Under the pieces are notes generated by a model. The model searched no databases, had not been told where the DNA came from, and saw nothing but the letters and a program-made list of their open reading frames with translations. 64,000 nucleotides of DNA from Acidithrix ferrooxidans. GTDB taxonomy: Bacteria > Actinomycetota > Acidimicrobiia > Acidimicrobiales > Acidimicrobiaceae. Where the stretch lies: NCBI RefSeq assembly GCF_000949295.1, contig NZ_JXYS01000001.1:124001-188000 (forward strand), written 5' to 3'. The position numbers were made by a program, and so were the translations under genes. Shown here piece by piece: positions 37,502 through 46,997 of the stretch (position 1 is its first letter; every line of letters starts with the position of its first letter).

Positions 37502-38008
37502 ATGACTGAAGAACAAATTGAGCATCCAAACCAGATTCTATTCTTGCCAGAGTCCAGCGATCCGTTGACCGCTACGCAAGAGGGCGAGAATGACCCAGAG
37601 GGTGAGACTGAAACCGTTTCGTCGCCATCTAAAGTTCTAAGAATCGGAACTATGATAAAGACCCTTTTGGAAGAGGTTCGTCAATCTAGTCTCGACGATT
37701 CTACTCGAGCACGTCTAAAAGATATCTATACGACTTCAATCGTGGAACTCAAAAGTGGCCTTTCCCCTGATTTGGCCTCAGAATTGGACCGACTTTCACT
37801 TCCATTCGTTGAAGTAGATGCACCATCTGACTCTGAGTTGCGGTTAGCCCAAGCTCAACTCGTAGGGTGGCTTGAGGGACTTTTCCATGGAATTCAAGCG
37901 ATGTTGTTCGCTCAACAAGCTCAAGCGAGATCCCAATTAGAAGAAATGCGAAGGCGTGGACTGCCTGCTGGTACTGAGGATGCTCATCGACCAGGTACTT
38001 ATCTTTAG
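37502..38008 (+). CDS. bpa: Bacterial proteasome activator (Bpa/PafE family)
   Basis: 168 residues from the ATG at 37502 (a GTG lies two codons upstream). The first 45 residues are acidic and disordered. The helical core includes KVLRIGTMIKTLLEEVRQSS, DDSTRARLKDIYTTSIVELK and RLAQAQLVGWLEGLFHGIQA, as in the Mycobacterium Rv3780 (DUF2587) family. The C-terminus RPGTYL matches the G-x-Y-L tail that docks into the 20S proteasome alpha ring and opens the gate without ATP. So the organism should have prcBA, which is not in this window. Typical members have GQYL; here the third last residue pair is GT. Confidence 0.9.
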   Translation: MTEEQIEHPNQILFLPESSDPLTATQEGENDPEGETETVSSPSKVLRIGTMIKTLLEEVRQSSLDDSTRARLKDIYTTSIVELKSGLSPDLASELDRLSLPFVEVDAPSDSELRLAQAQLVGWLEGLFHGIQAMLFAQQAQARSQLEEMRRRGLPAGTEDAHRPGTYL

Positions 38009-38437
38009 TCAAATCGGCCTATAGACATTGCTCGGGCGTTCTTTCTATTGGTTGAGCCGCCCATGGAAGCAATGCTATCTTTGGAAAACTTTGACTAAGG
38101 CTATTAGGATAAATGGCCTTTAATCCAAGCGATTCGAGAGCTTTGTAGTTTTTGATTCTCCTAGGCATCCACAAAGGCGATTTTAGGGATCAGTTGAGCT
38201 AAATGGCTAAGGATTGACTAAGGAAAACAAAGAGCCGATTTTGATTTTATAGCGGAGAGTTTTTATAGTGATGATTTGATTCGGGGTAAAGGGTGTGCCG
38301 TTTCTGCTCGAGCCTGAATTGGTGATTTTCTGTGGTAAATAATTTCGCCTGTCAAGTCGTGATCTCGTTAGATTTTTACCAAATTAGGCTATTCAAATAG
38401 GTTTGAGCCGAAACAAGTTGATGTAGAGGGTGACGTC
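38009..38437. other. Intergenic stretch between bpa and rpiB
   Basis: About 430 bases, AT-rich, no gene or clear terminator seen. It presumably contains the rpiB promoter. Confidence 0.4.
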
Positions 38438-38911
38438 GTGAAGATAGCTATTGGAAGCGACCATGCGGGCTTTTTGCTCAAGAAGGATTTGATAGATCAC
38501 CTCGTGGGCCTGGATTACAAGGTTGAGGATTTGGGTACTCATTCGATTGATCCGATCGATTATCCAGAGATTTGTGCCAGCGTGGCTAGGCGAGTTCGTG
38601 GCGGCGAGGTCGACTTTGGCATAGTCCTTGGTGGAAGTGGCCAAGGCGAGCAGATAGCCGCAAATAAGATTCATGGTGTTCGTGCAGCTCTGTGCCCGGA
38701 TGAATTTACAGCTCGGTTGGCCAGAGCCCATAACAATGCCAATGTCATCTCTATGGGCGCTCGGGTAGTGGCCCCCGCCTATGCGGTTGCTATTTTGGAC
38801 GTCTTCCTGACTACCCCATTTGAAGGTGGACGTCATCAAAGTAGAATCGATCAAGTCGCCGAATTGGAGCACGAAGAGGCTTTATTTGAGGCAGTTGCAC
38901 ACGGGAAGTAA
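38438..38911 (+). CDS. rpiB: Ribose-5-phosphate isomerase B
   Basis: 157 residues with a GTG start. It interconverts ribose 5-phosphate and ribulose 5-phosphate in the pentose phosphate pathway. Family motifs: MKIAIGSDHAGFLLKKDLID, VEDLGTH, DYPEICASVAR, GIVLGGSGQGEQIAANKIHG and ALCPDEFTARLARAHNNANV. It has the Glu-type active site (GSGQGEQ) of actinobacterial RpiB instead of the Cys (GTGxGC) of E. coli. A secreted hydrolase gene starts 9 bp after its stop, so they may share a transcript. Confidence 0.94.
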   Translation: MKIAIGSDHAGFLLKKDLIDHLVGLDYKVEDLGTHSIDPIDYPEICASVARRVRGGEVDFGIVLGGSGQGEQIAANKIHGVRAALCPDEFTARLARAHNNANVISMGARVVAPAYAVAILDVFLTTPFEGGRHQSRIDQVAELEHEEALFEAVAHGK

Positions 38912-38919
38912 GATAGCAA

Positions 38920-40008
38920 TTGTCTTCAAATAGTCAAGGAAATAAAAGCTCCTATCGTCTTGGAAGACGCGCCAGACTGATTAGGTCGCTTATGATCTTT
39001 TTGATTTTGGTCGGCGGCGGAATCTATGGCATCACTAAGTTTGCATCTAACACATCTACACACACAAAGGTAACAGTACTGCCCACTATCGGGCCCGCTT
39101 CGGTATTTATACCGCCGGGATCAGCTAGGGGTAGAACGGCATACACCTATGCAAGTTATCAAGTAGCTGTCGCTGAAACTGGCACGAAGTTGTGTGTGCC
39201 GAACGGAACATCACCTGCTGGCGCTGCTCTTACAACTTGTGGTCTTCGAACGCTTCAACTCGGAGTCTATTACCCGGCGCTATCATCGGGCTCTAATATC
39301 GTTCCATATCGCGGGAGCGACCCACTGCCCCTTGTCGTCTTCGCGCCGGGGTACGATCAGTACTATAGTGCCTATGCTCCCTTGATCGAGGCTCTAGTGA
39401 CCTCGGGTTTCGTGGTAGTGGGAGTGAATTTTCCACTGAATGACCCCAGTTCTCCTGGCGGTCCAGATGAAGCAGACATTTTAAATGAACCTGGGGATAT
39501 GACAGCGGTCATTAATTGGGCGCTACAGTCGAATCAGACTCAAACTTCGCCACTGTATCAACTGATAAATCCCAATAAGATCGTGGTGGCAGGTCAATCC
39601 GATGGTGGTAACGTTGCTTTGGCAACTGCATACAACACATGTTGCCGTGATTCACGAATAAAGGCCGCGATAATCTATTCCGGTGCAGAGCTGCCGACAT
39701 TCCCAGGAACCTACTTCCCTTCGGGCTTGTCGATTCCACTTTTGGTAGTGCAAGGTACCGCAGATACCATAAACTTGCCCAGTGCGTCCGATCAGATCTT
39801 TGCAGGAGCGCCCTCGCCAAAGTACTATCTTCACCTAATTGGAGCAGATCATTTGGCGCCATATACAACTCCAGGGCAATTTCTATCTATAACTGCATCG
39901 GTTTCAGCCTCTTTTATCAATGGATATGTGAATGGATTATCTGGCGAAATCAACAAGATGGCTATTACTGGTAACGTTCCCGGAGTTGCAACCTTCCAAT
40001 CAGGCTGA
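38920..40008 (+). CDS. Secreted or membrane-anchored alpha/beta hydrolase
   Basis: 362 residues with a TTG start. A basic segment followed by one hydrophobic stretch (about 24-42, LIRSLMIFLILVGGGIYGI) anchors or exports it. The catalytic domain contains PLVVFAPGYDQYYSAYAPLI, the nucleophile elbow VVAGQSDGGNVALATA with Ser near residue 230, and the His in LIGADHLAPY near 310; LLVVQGTADTINLP supplies the acid. It resembles the chlorophyllase/PAF-acetylhydrolase/dienelactone-like branch of the fold; the substrate is not predictable. Confidence 0.83.
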   Translation: MSSNSQGNKSSYRLGRRARLIRSLMIFLILVGGGIYGITKFASNTSTHTKVTVLPTIGPASVFIPPGSARGRTAYTYASYQVAVAETGTKLCVPNGTSPAGAALTTCGLRTLQLGVYYPALSSGSNIVPYRGSDPLPLVVFAPGYDQYYSAYAPLIEALVTSGFVVVGVNFPLNDPSSPGGPDEADILNEPGDMTAVINWALQSNQTQTSPLYQLINPNKIVVAGQSDGGNVALATAYNTCCRDSRIKAAIIYSGAELPTFPGTYFPSGLSIPLLVVQGTADTINLPSASDQIFAGAPSPKYYLHLIGADHLAPYTTPGQFLSITASVSASFINGYVNGLSGEINKMAITGNVPGVATFQSG

Positions 40009-40189
40009 TCGATTTTTTATAATTTGGCATTCATAAAATCTTCTTGGTCAAATTTAAATTTTGTTGGCCTTGGAGTCGCAGATAGTTTTTCGTCGGGCTT
40101 TGCTTGATCTGCGTTCGCACCCTGTTCGATTTTATCAAATTTGAAATTAGAGATCGGATTAAGCGTTGCATAATGTGTAGCGCTGCCAG

Positions 40190-40262
40190 TGCGATTACTA
40201 GAAACAGTGTGATTACTAGAAACAGTGTGATTACTAGAAACAGTGTGATTACTAGAAACAGG
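40190..40262. repeat. 18-bp tandem repeat, four copies
   Basis: GTGATTACTAGAAACAGT repeated four times with only end variants. A period divisible by three keeps frames open through it, which creates spurious ORFs. Confidence 0.93.
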
Positions 40263-40294
40263 GTGATTTCTGGTGGCAATGAGGGTTGTTGCAA

Positions 40295-40346
40295 CATTTG
40301 GATTTTTGCTTGTGAATCACCGACCCACAAGCAAAAAAGCCAAATG
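40295..40346. terminator. Long imperfect hairpin, probable bidirectional terminator
   Basis: Inner arms TTTTTGCTTGTG/CACAAGCAAAAA pair perfectly and outer arms CATTTGG/CCAAATG extend the stem across a small bulge, with A and T runs on both sides. It is 290 bp past the hydrolase stop and upstream of the amidase gene. Confidence 0.65.
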
Positions 40347-40443
40347 TTTGGCAGGTCTATGGCAAAGTGACATGGAAGAGCAGGCTATTTTGGCGGGCCG
40401 AGTTTTCCTAATGAGGCTTGTAGGGATCGATTCTGTGTAAGGA

Positions 40444-41688
40444 TTGGCTAGGTGGGCGTTGGGAGTTTGTAGAGTGGGCACAGCGACAGATAATTATAAC
40501 TGGAGGATTGGGGACTATCGAGGGCAGGACTTCGGCGGAATAACTATCGCCATAAAGGACCTTATTGATCTCCAAGGGGTTGTGACTACCGCAGGATCGC
40601 GCCTTGTAGCCTCTAGGGCGCGCAAAGCGACCAAGGACGCAAATTGCTTGGTCCGTGTTCGAGATGAGCGTCTGACCATCGTTGGCAAGACAAATTTAAC
40701 CGAACTCGCCTTTGGTACGACGGGAATCAATCATTGGTGGGGAACACCGCCCAATCCTATCGATCCATCGTTGATTCCAGGAGGATCATCTAGTGGATCT
40801 GTTGTCGCGGTAACTGGCGGCTTTGCTAATATTGCTCTTGGTAGCGATAGCGGCGGTAGTATTCGCATCCCAAGTGCTGCCTGTGGCGCATATGGGCTCA
40901 AGACCACCTGGTCGAGAGTGTCCAATGAGGGTGTGTGGCCTCTGGCGCCTTCCTTGGATTCCATTGGGCCGATCGCCAACGATATGGACGGCCTTGCCTA
41001 TGGGTTTGGCCTATTGTCCAAAATCACAGACCTTGCCGTTTCTGATCGGCCCCTAAGGGTAGGGTTGATTTCAAATTCTCAAGATGAGTCCTTCAATAGT
41101 CTCTTTCGAAGCCTCGTTCGAGAAGTCGGATGGGAGTTGGGCGAGGTGAAAGAACTCGATCTTCGGTTGGCACATGAAGCGGCTTCTGTCATCTTGGTCT
41201 CCGAAGCCGCCCGTTCGAACTCAAAACTGTTCAACGAACTTCATCGGGTTGACCCAGTGGTTCGGTCACGACTTCTCGGAGCGGATGAGATCGCCGACTC
41301 TGAGTACGTTCGGGCTCTTCGCTATAGGCATAGCTTTGCCCATCTCCTTGATACGGAGTTCGAAAGATATGATCTTTTGATAAATGCAACTATACCGTTT
41401 GATATTCCAAAGCTTTCCAATGCTTATTCGAAGGTTCTCAACACAAATACAATTCCCTTTAATTTCTCGGGGAATCCAGCATTGGCAATTCCTTTGTCGA
41501 TTGACTTTTCCTCTGAGGTGACCGGATCCAAAGTAAGTATTCAGGGCGGTCAGATAGATATGCCAGTTCCGGTTTCACTTCAGGTAATTGCTCCCATGGG
41601 TAGCGAGGAGTTGTTGCTCTTTGCAGGAAGAGAGATTGAGCGTAAGGGTCTTTCTTATCTAAGAAGTAGCACTCGCGCTATCAAATGA
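40444..41688 (+). CDS. Amidase signature family protein
   Basis: 414 residues with a TTG start. The Ser-cisSer-Lys triad region is complete: K38 in ITIAIKDLID, the GGSSSGS block at 113-119 and S139 in GSDSGGSIRIPSAACG. GKTNLTELAFGTTG is the conserved block before it. It hydrolyses amide bonds of small molecules. At 414 residues it is shorter than GatA (about 480), and no gatB or gatC is adjacent, so an independent amidase is more likely than the tRNA amidotransferase subunit. Alternative starts within the first 15 codons are possible. Confidence 0.88.
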   Translation: MARWALGVCRVGTATDNYNWRIGDYRGQDFGGITIAIKDLIDLQGVVTTAGSRLVASRARKATKDANCLVRVRDERLTIVGKTNLTELAFGTTGINHWWGTPPNPIDPSLIPGGSSSGSVVAVTGGFANIALGSDSGGSIRIPSAACGAYGLKTTWSRVSNEGVWPLAPSLDSIGPIANDMDGLAYGFGLLSKITDLAVSDRPLRVGLISNSQDESFNSLFRSLVREVGWELGEVKELDLRLAHEAASVILVSEAARSNSKLFNELHRVDPVVRSRLLGADEIADSEYVRALRYRHSFAHLLDTEFERYDLLINATIPFDIPKLSNAYSKVLNTNTIPFNFSGNPALAIPLSIDFSSEVTGSKVSIQGGQIDMPVPVSLQVIAPMGSEELLLFAGREIERKGLSYLRSSTRAIK

Positions 41689-42086
41689 AACAGCATCAGA
41701 GAGATTCTCAATATTTGCCTTGAATCATTTCAACCGATTCTCGATTTCCGACTTGGAAATTGATTGCCATTTGTTTTTGTAGCTGCTACGAAGTGTTTCA
41801 AGTGGACCATGGCTTTTAAATTGGCATCTCAGTAGTTGTCAATCGCTGGGGTTGAAGGTGTATCTTGGATAGTTGTAAATTCTCGTTTAGAGTCAAACAA
41901 TTGTGATAGCATCACCTAATGGCGATATAATCGAAAGCAATACTGAGCCGTCTCGGATCTAAGATATGCAGGATATCTCCCAAGGTTTCTTAGACAATAA
42001 TGGGGTTAGCAATTGCTTTTGGTCTATCTCTAATTTCATCTGTCGGTACTTGTTGTACTTTGTCAATGGTGTAGGAGAAACTAGAA
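41689..42086. other. Intergenic stretch upstream of the P450 gene
   Basis: About 400 bases, AT-rich; no gene, clear operator or terminator recognised. Confidence 0.4.
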
Positions 42087-43343
42087 GTGAAACCCAAGGT
42101 TGTCTTTTCGATCGATGAGATAAATCTATCAGATCTTGACTTTTGGAGAGAACCTCTCGAGGTGCGTGAGGCTGCCTTTGAAACTCTACGTAGAGAACGT
42201 CCCGTCGCCTTTATGGAGGAGATGGATTACGGGTTTTTGCCAGCAGGGCCTGGTTATTATGCAGTCTCAACCTATCGTGATGTGGTTGAGGCATCTAGAA
42301 GGCCAGATATATTTTCTTCAGCTAAGGGTGCTACGAGTATCCCTGATCTTCCAACCCCGTTTCTCGAGTATTTCGGTGGAATGATCAATGTTGATGATCC
42401 ACGTCATGCCAGGCTGAGACGAATTGTTTTGAGAGCCTTTACGCCTAGGAGACTTGATGCTATCGAGGCTCAAATAGCAACTGTCGCCTCTCAACTAGCA
42501 GATAAAGCGATAGAACTTGGCACCTTTGACCTGGTTGCTGAGGTCGCCTCTCAACTTCCCTTGACGATTATCTGCGAGATGATGGGGATTCCACTCTCGA
42601 AGCGTCAGGAGGTTTTGGAGAAATCGAACGTGATTTTGGGGGTCGGCGATCCTGAATTCGTACCTGAGGGCGAAGATATTGGCATGACGCTGCTCACTGC
42701 AGGCTTTGAACTCTCCGAATTGATGAAGAACCTTGCACAAGAGAGGATCGATGACCCAATGGACGATATTACCTCTGCTCTGGTCAATGCAGAGGTCGAT
42801 GGCGAGGCCCTGACACCAGATGAACTCGCATCATTTTTTATTCTTTTAGTAGTGGCCGGGAATGAGACGACGCGAAATGCAATTACCTGGGGAGTGGAGC
42901 TGCTCTCTCAATATCCACGTCAAAAAGAGCTTTGGATGAGCGATTTTGATCGCTTTACCCCAAGTGCAATCGAAGAGATCGTGCGATTTGCTTCTCCAGT
43001 TATCTTCATGCGTCGCACCCTCACGCAGCCCTATGAGCTCTCTGGCGTCACCTTGGCAAAGGATGACAAAGTTATTTTGATGTATGGTTCTGCCAACAAG
43101 GACCATGAAGAGTTTGAGGATCCCTATGACTTTAGGGTTGACCGGATGAATAACAAGCATGTTGGATTCGGTGGATATGGCCCCCACTATTGTTTGGGAG
43201 CTCATCTAGCTCGTCGAGAGATAACCTTGATCTTCAAGGAGATCTTTGGAAGAATTCCTAATCTTCATCCTGTATCTCCTCCCTCTAGATTGACGTCATC
43301 TTTTATCAATGGAATTAAGCACCTAGAAGTTTCGGTCGTATGA
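42087..43343 (+). CDS. Cytochrome P450
   Basis: 418 residues with a GTG start preceded by AGGAG. The I-helix oxygen-binding motif VVAGNETTRNAI, the K-helix ExxR in EEIVRFASPV, and the heme loop VGFGGYGPHYCLGAHLARRE with the axial Cys near residue 369 are all present. No membrane segment, as usual for bacterial P450s. The sequence style resembles actinobacterial CYP124/125/142-type sterol and fatty-acid hydroxylases, but I cannot assign a subfamily. No ferredoxin or reductase gene is adjacent, so electrons must come from elsewhere. Confidence 0.93.
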   Translation: MKPKVVFSIDEINLSDLDFWREPLEVREAAFETLRRERPVAFMEEMDYGFLPAGPGYYAVSTYRDVVEASRRPDIFSSAKGATSIPDLPTPFLEYFGGMINVDDPRHARLRRIVLRAFTPRRLDAIEAQIATVASQLADKAIELGTFDLVAEVASQLPLTIICEMMGIPLSKRQEVLEKSNVILGVGDPEFVPEGEDIGMTLLTAGFELSELMKNLAQERIDDPMDDITSALVNAEVDGEALTPDELASFFILLVVAGNETTRNAITWGVELLSQYPRQKELWMSDFDRFTPSAIEEIVRFASPVIFMRRTLTQPYELSGVTLAKDDKVILMYGSANKDHEEFEDPYDFRVDRMNNKHVGFGGYGPHYCLGAHLARREITLIFKEIFGRIPNLHPVSPPSRLTSSFINGIKHLEVSVV

Positions 43344-43412
43344 TTTCTCGTTGTTGAGCTAGTGGTGATATAGGGCATTGCTAGCTCAATGACGGGATGA
43401 TAACTCAAATTA

Positions 43413-43518
43413 GATAGCTCAGATTAGATAGCTCAACCGCGATAGCTCAGATTAGGTAGCTCAACCGCGATAGCTCAGATTAGGTAGCTCAACCGCGATA
43501 GCTCAGATTAGGTAGCTC
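43413..43518. repeat. 28-bp tandem repeat, nearly four copies
   Basis: Unit of 28 bases beginning GATAGCTCAGATTAGGTAGC and ending TCAACCGC at 43413, 43441, 43469 and a partial copy from 43497. Copies differ by a single base. There are no spacers, so this is not a CRISPR array. TAGCTCA is itself repeated inside each unit. Confidence 0.93.
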
Positions 43519-43662
43519 CTATATGCGTGATCGCACTGCGGTGATAATCGTGATTTATGTCTGGGACTGTACTGAATTGTACGGTGCTGGGCTTTGGTCA
43601 AGACCTAATTATGCAGTGGTGGAGGCCATATATGATATCTAGCGCTGACCGCCAATATCTCC

Positions 43663-43700
43663 CTAGCGATCGATCTGAAAACTAGCGATCGATCTGAAAA
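43663..43700. repeat. 19-bp tandem duplication
   Basis: CTAGCGATCGATCTGAAAA occurs twice head to tail (43663-43681 and 43682-43700). Confidence 0.92.
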
Positions 43701-43908
43701 AGAGATCTAAGCCGATAGATTTTGTTCTCCATTTCAAGTTTAGCTTGGTCAGACTAATTTAGATGGTGTTTCAACCAAACGCGCAGCTGCAAGCAAACGC
43801 GCAGGCCAAACTAACAGCCCAACCTGGTCTAGCACTACTATGGGATCTATAGGCTCCTTCCTTCCTTCCTTATCTTTCTGAGCTGGCCTAATGCAATAAA
43901 ACAGGATG

Positions 43909-45402
43909 TTACCAACCACCAATGCGGTTGTATACGTCCTCGCCGTAGCTTGTAGAAAGTGGTTCGCCCGGTGTTAGCTTAAAGTTTCGCCCCGCCGTAC
44001 CTTGCCGTCCTGCTTGAAGAAATAAGGCTGAACTCGCATCGTTTTGGTAAAACCTCAAAGCCAATTCACTTAGGTGGGTAACGACGATCGTTCGCACGTC
44101 GGAATCGATCAACGCCCTAATTACTTGATAGGCAATTTCGGATCCCTCTCGCTCATTCGTAGCTGAAAACGACTCATTGAGGAGAACTATGCACTTTGGC
44201 GTGATTGCGTCGACCACTTCGCTCATTCGGGCCAATTCCTCGTCTAGTTTTCCACTTGTCATGGACGAGTCTTCTTCTCTAACGAAATGTGTAAAGAGGC
44301 CTTCGCAAACGCTTGCAGTAAATGACTTGGCTGGAACAAACATTCCAGAGCGCATCATTACCAAAGCAACTCCAACGCTACGCAAGAAAGTCGATTTACC
44401 ACCGGAATTCGCTCCAGTGATAACAACTAGGGAGTTGTCGTCGGCGTTAGCATCATTACCGATGACAGACGTTTGGCTGCGCAATGAAAGACAGACATCG
44501 TAGAGCCCTATGAAATTTAGGAGTGGCGGACTCCAAGGTTTGGCGACGGCATTACATGTTGGTTCATTCTTAGCCGATAATATCTCCTTCAAGTTGAGGG
44601 CGGCCACGAAGAATGCCAGCTCAGTACGGAGCATGGCAAAGAAATTGGTAAGGTGGTCAGCCGCTTGCGTCAAGGAGTTTGCGGCTGAGTTCATACCCTT
44701 GCTCATGATAACATTCAGTGCATTCATACCAGCTTCATCGCGCGAGTTGATGTCAAAAGAGTAGGATTTTCTACCTCCAACTCCGAGGCGCTCCTTCAGG
44801 GATTGTTTGGTATTGCGCGAATCACGCAATACGTAATCCATGCCTGTGTTCCCAAAGGTTAGTTTCGCACTGATTAGGGTACCATCTCGAAATTTTAGTT
44901 GGTTGAGGTTATCGTCAACTACAGAAAAATAGTCGTCACTGAGCTCTTCTTTTAGTACTCTAAAGAGGGTAGTCCAGCCTTCAGAGCTAAAGGTTTCTCC
45001 GTGCTCGTCGACAATTTTGCGTAGCTGTTTTAGGTAACCCATAAACATGCCAATTACTTGAGGGGACTGCGCCATCATTCCAGTTGGACTGTCCTGGCGC
45101 GTAAACCAGAACATCTTGTGCTTGTCAAAAAGAGCTTTAACTGCAATTTCATAGATTTGACGTACAATCTCAGAATGAGACGAGCAGTCATCTAAGACCG
45201 ACTGGCGATAGGCAATCTCTGTGGGATTAGTCAATCCATTCAAAAGCGCGACTCGTGAAACTTTGAGTAAGAACTCATCACCTCCAGCCATAGCTCCCAA
45301 AAGGGTGTCAAGGTCGAGGTCGTGTACGAGGTAGTGCTCATTAGGGGGTAGCGGTTGGAGAAGATTGAAATCCTTATCGCGGAACATCAAATGTGCCTTC
45401 AT
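43909..45402 (-). CDS. MutS-like ATPase, second of an adjacent pair
   Basis: 497 residues. The C-terminal third is a MutS-type ABC ATPase: Walker A VITGANSGGKSTFLRSVGVA near residues 325-336, EEDSSMTSGKLDEELARMSE as the signature region, Walker B IVLLNESFSATNEREG, and VVTHLSEL as the H loop. The N-terminal two thirds are helical, like MutS core and lever regions, but the mismatch-recognition domain (F-x-E) is missing, and so are Smr and HNH nuclease domains. Its start overlaps the stop of the preceding MutS-like gene by 4 bp. Walker B has Asn-Glu (LLNES) where MutS has Asp-Glu. Likely partner of the upstream paralogue. Confidence 0.85.
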   Translation of the reverse strand: MKAHLMFRDKDFNLLQPLPPNEHYLVHDLDLDTLLGAMAGGDEFLLKVSRVALLNGLTNPTEIAYRQSVLDDCSSHSEIVRQIYEIAVKALFDKHKMFWFTRQDSPTGMMAQSPQVIGMFMGYLKQLRKIVDEHGETFSSEGWTTLFRVLKEELSDDYFSVVDDNLNQLKFRDGTLISAKLTFGNTGMDYVLRDSRNTKQSLKERLGVGGRKSYSFDINSRDEAGMNALNVIMSKGMNSAANSLTQAADHLTNFFAMLRTELAFFVAALNLKEILSAKNEPTCNAVAKPWSPPLLNFIGLYDVCLSLRSQTSVIGNDANADDNSLVVITGANSGGKSTFLRSVGVALVMMRSGMFVPAKSFTASVCEGLFTHFVREEDSSMTSGKLDEELARMSEVVDAITPKCIVLLNESFSATNEREGSEIAYQVIRALIDSDVRTIVVTHLSELALRFYQNDASSALFLQAGRQGTAGRNFKLTPGEPLSTSYGEDVYNRIGGW

Positions 45403-46997
45403 GACTTGAGTCGCCCCCTAATGTCATCGTAGGTTAGTTGGTGCTTCTGTGCAATTGCTAAGGCGTATGCAAGGCCATCTGCTGGCTGTCGAACTATTTT
45501 GAAAGTGCGATCGGCAGGATTCGTGGGATTGACAGTGCTTGTCATACTTACGACCCAAGGGCCTATTCGACTCAATTCGTCGATAAAGGTAACCACTACG
45601 CACAGCGCATCGAGGTTTTGGATCTTATCAATTACTTTCAGACCTAAACCAAGAGCATCCAAAGCAGTGGTTGAAGCGAAGATCTCGTTCATAATAATGA
45701 TGCTGTTTGAGGTAGCTTGATTCAAAACGGCACGAATCCGAATTAGGTCTTCCTCTAATTTTCCACTTTGGTAGGTAGGGTCCTCCTCTTTACCAAAGTG
45801 AGTATATAGCTGATCATAGAGGTATAGTTGGGCTTGTTGGCCGGGAACCAGACATCCGATGCTGGCTAAGTAGTGGATCTGCCCAAAAGTCCTAGCAAAA
45901 GTGGTCTTTCCTCCTTGATTTGGACCTGAGACTACAATAATTCTCTCAATACCCTCGAGATGTAAATCATTGCGCACAACCACCATTCTCTGAAGTTCCA
46001 ATTTATGAGCCAGGGCGAGGTCGAAGGTCTCAACCGCTGAAATCTCTTTCGAAGTTTCTAGGATCTCCGGGATGCAAAATGAAAGGCCTTGTGCTTTTAG
46101 TGGTGCAATAAAGTCGAGATAGGAGAGATAGAACTGAATCTCACGTTCAAAAAGAGTGACCGTTTGATTTAGGAAATCGCTCTCTTGTTCGCAGAATGAC
46201 TCAATGGATGAGAAAAGATCACTAAAGAGAAGCGCCACGCGGTCGACGATCATCGCCTCCACGTGATTCATATTGGGCCAGTCTGAAATAGATCGGCGGT
46301 AGTCTTTGACGGTACTTTGCTGAAATCTCTCGAAGGTCTTTATGATCTCAGCGCCGTAATCTTCTTCACCCTCGTACTTGACAACTCGAACATGAAGTCC
46401 TTTGAGATTGATGCAATAGCGAACTTGGGAGAGTTGATCTTTCAGCAAACTCGTAGCGCTAGCGAGCTGCTCAAAAGGACTCGATGAAGCATAAGCGTTT
46501 AGAGATTCTCGAAAACCCATCAAAGCGGCAGAGTTGATCTCGGTCTCCTTTAGCACCCTAACAAGACTCGCTACAGCGTTGCAGTAGCGATGGGCAGCAT
46601 CTAAGTGAAGGGCGCGACGATGCTGCACGAAGGACGACTTGGCGGACCAAGCTAGCCTTTGGCGGACCTCGAGCATCTGACTTTCGAACGTTCTGATACT
46701 GCTGGTAAGAGCCTGGTTCTCAAGGTCGCGCCACACCTCGTACCGAAAACGAATTTCATCTGCGTCATGAAGGTGATCATAAAAAAAGGGTAGAAGTTGA
46801 TAGTCGTTTCGGTCCTTATTTATTGACGAAAAGACCTGATCAAGTAAGAGGTCATGAAAACAGTTCGGCTCAGATTCACCACCGTCAGCCATAGCCTCTT
46901 TGGGCTTCGAATAAAGGATGCTGCAGGTTTGTCTTGCCATGGCAGATGAGGGATCTATGTTATCAACTGGAGCATCCAGTCGGCCGAAGGTCGTCAT
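45399..46997 (-). CDS. MutS-like ATPase, first of an adjacent pair
   Basis: 532 residues from the ATG at 46997 (a GTG at 47006 is in frame). The ATG overlaps the TGA of the 50-residue gene upstream (ATGA), so this start is preferred. Helical N-terminal core with DELxxRYEVWRDLE-like segments, then a MutS-type ATPase: Walker A VVSGPNQGGKTTFARTFGQI near 352-363, signature EEDPTYQSGKLEEDLIRIRA, Walker B SIIIMNEIFASTTALDALGL, H loop VVTFIDEL in which Phe replaces the usual His. No mismatch-binding or nuclease domain. Only about a quarter alike to its neighbour by eye, so an old duplication or two distinct subunits. Confidence 0.85.
   Translation of the reverse strand: MTTFGRLDAPVDNIDPSSAMARQTCSILYSKPKEAMADGGESEPNCFHDLLLDQVFSSINKDRNDYQLLPFFYDHLHDADEIRFRYEVWRDLENQALTSSIRTFESQMLEVRQRLAWSAKSSFVQHRRALHLDAAHRYCNAVASLVRVLKETEINSAALMGFRESLNAYASSSPFEQLASATSLLKDQLSQVRYCINLKGLHVRVVKYEGEEDYGAEIIKTFERFQQSTVKDYRRSISDWPNMNHVEAMIVDRVALLFSDLFSSIESFCEQESDFLNQTVTLFEREIQFYLSYLDFIAPLKAQGLSFCIPEILETSKEISAVETFDLALAHKLELQRMVVVRNDLHLEGIERIIVVSGPNQGGKTTFARTFGQIHYLASIGCLVPGQQAQLYLYDQLYTHFGKEEDPTYQSGKLEEDLIRIRAVLNQATSNSIIIMNEIFASTTALDALGLGLKVIDKIQNLDALCVVVTFIDELSRIGPWVVSMTSTVNPTNPADRTFKIVRQPADGLAYALAIAQKHQLTYDDIRGRLKS

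Larger units (their letters stand above)
40009..40443. other. Intergenic stretch with an 18-bp array and a long hairpin
   Basis: About 435 bases. Contains the tandem array at 40190-40262 and the long hairpin at 40295-40346. Overlapping frames across the array only translate the repeat and are not called. Confidence 0.6.
43344..43908. other. Repeat-rich intergenic stretch
   Basis: About 565 bases between the convergent P450 and MutS-like genes. It holds the 28-bp array at 43413-43518, a 19-bp tandem duplication at 43663-43700 and two CAAACGCGCAG copies near 43776 and 43794. No gene seen. Confidence 0.6.

Noticed and set aside
40031-40370. Overlapping ORFs on both strands (99 and 88 codons)
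   Set aside because: Kept open only by the 18-bp tandem array and a terminator hairpin.
40444-41688. Calling the amidase gatA
   Set aside because: Too short and without gatB/gatC next to it; family name only is supported.
43413-43518. CRISPR array candidate
   Set aside because: Repeat units are directly adjacent without spacers and no cas gene is present.
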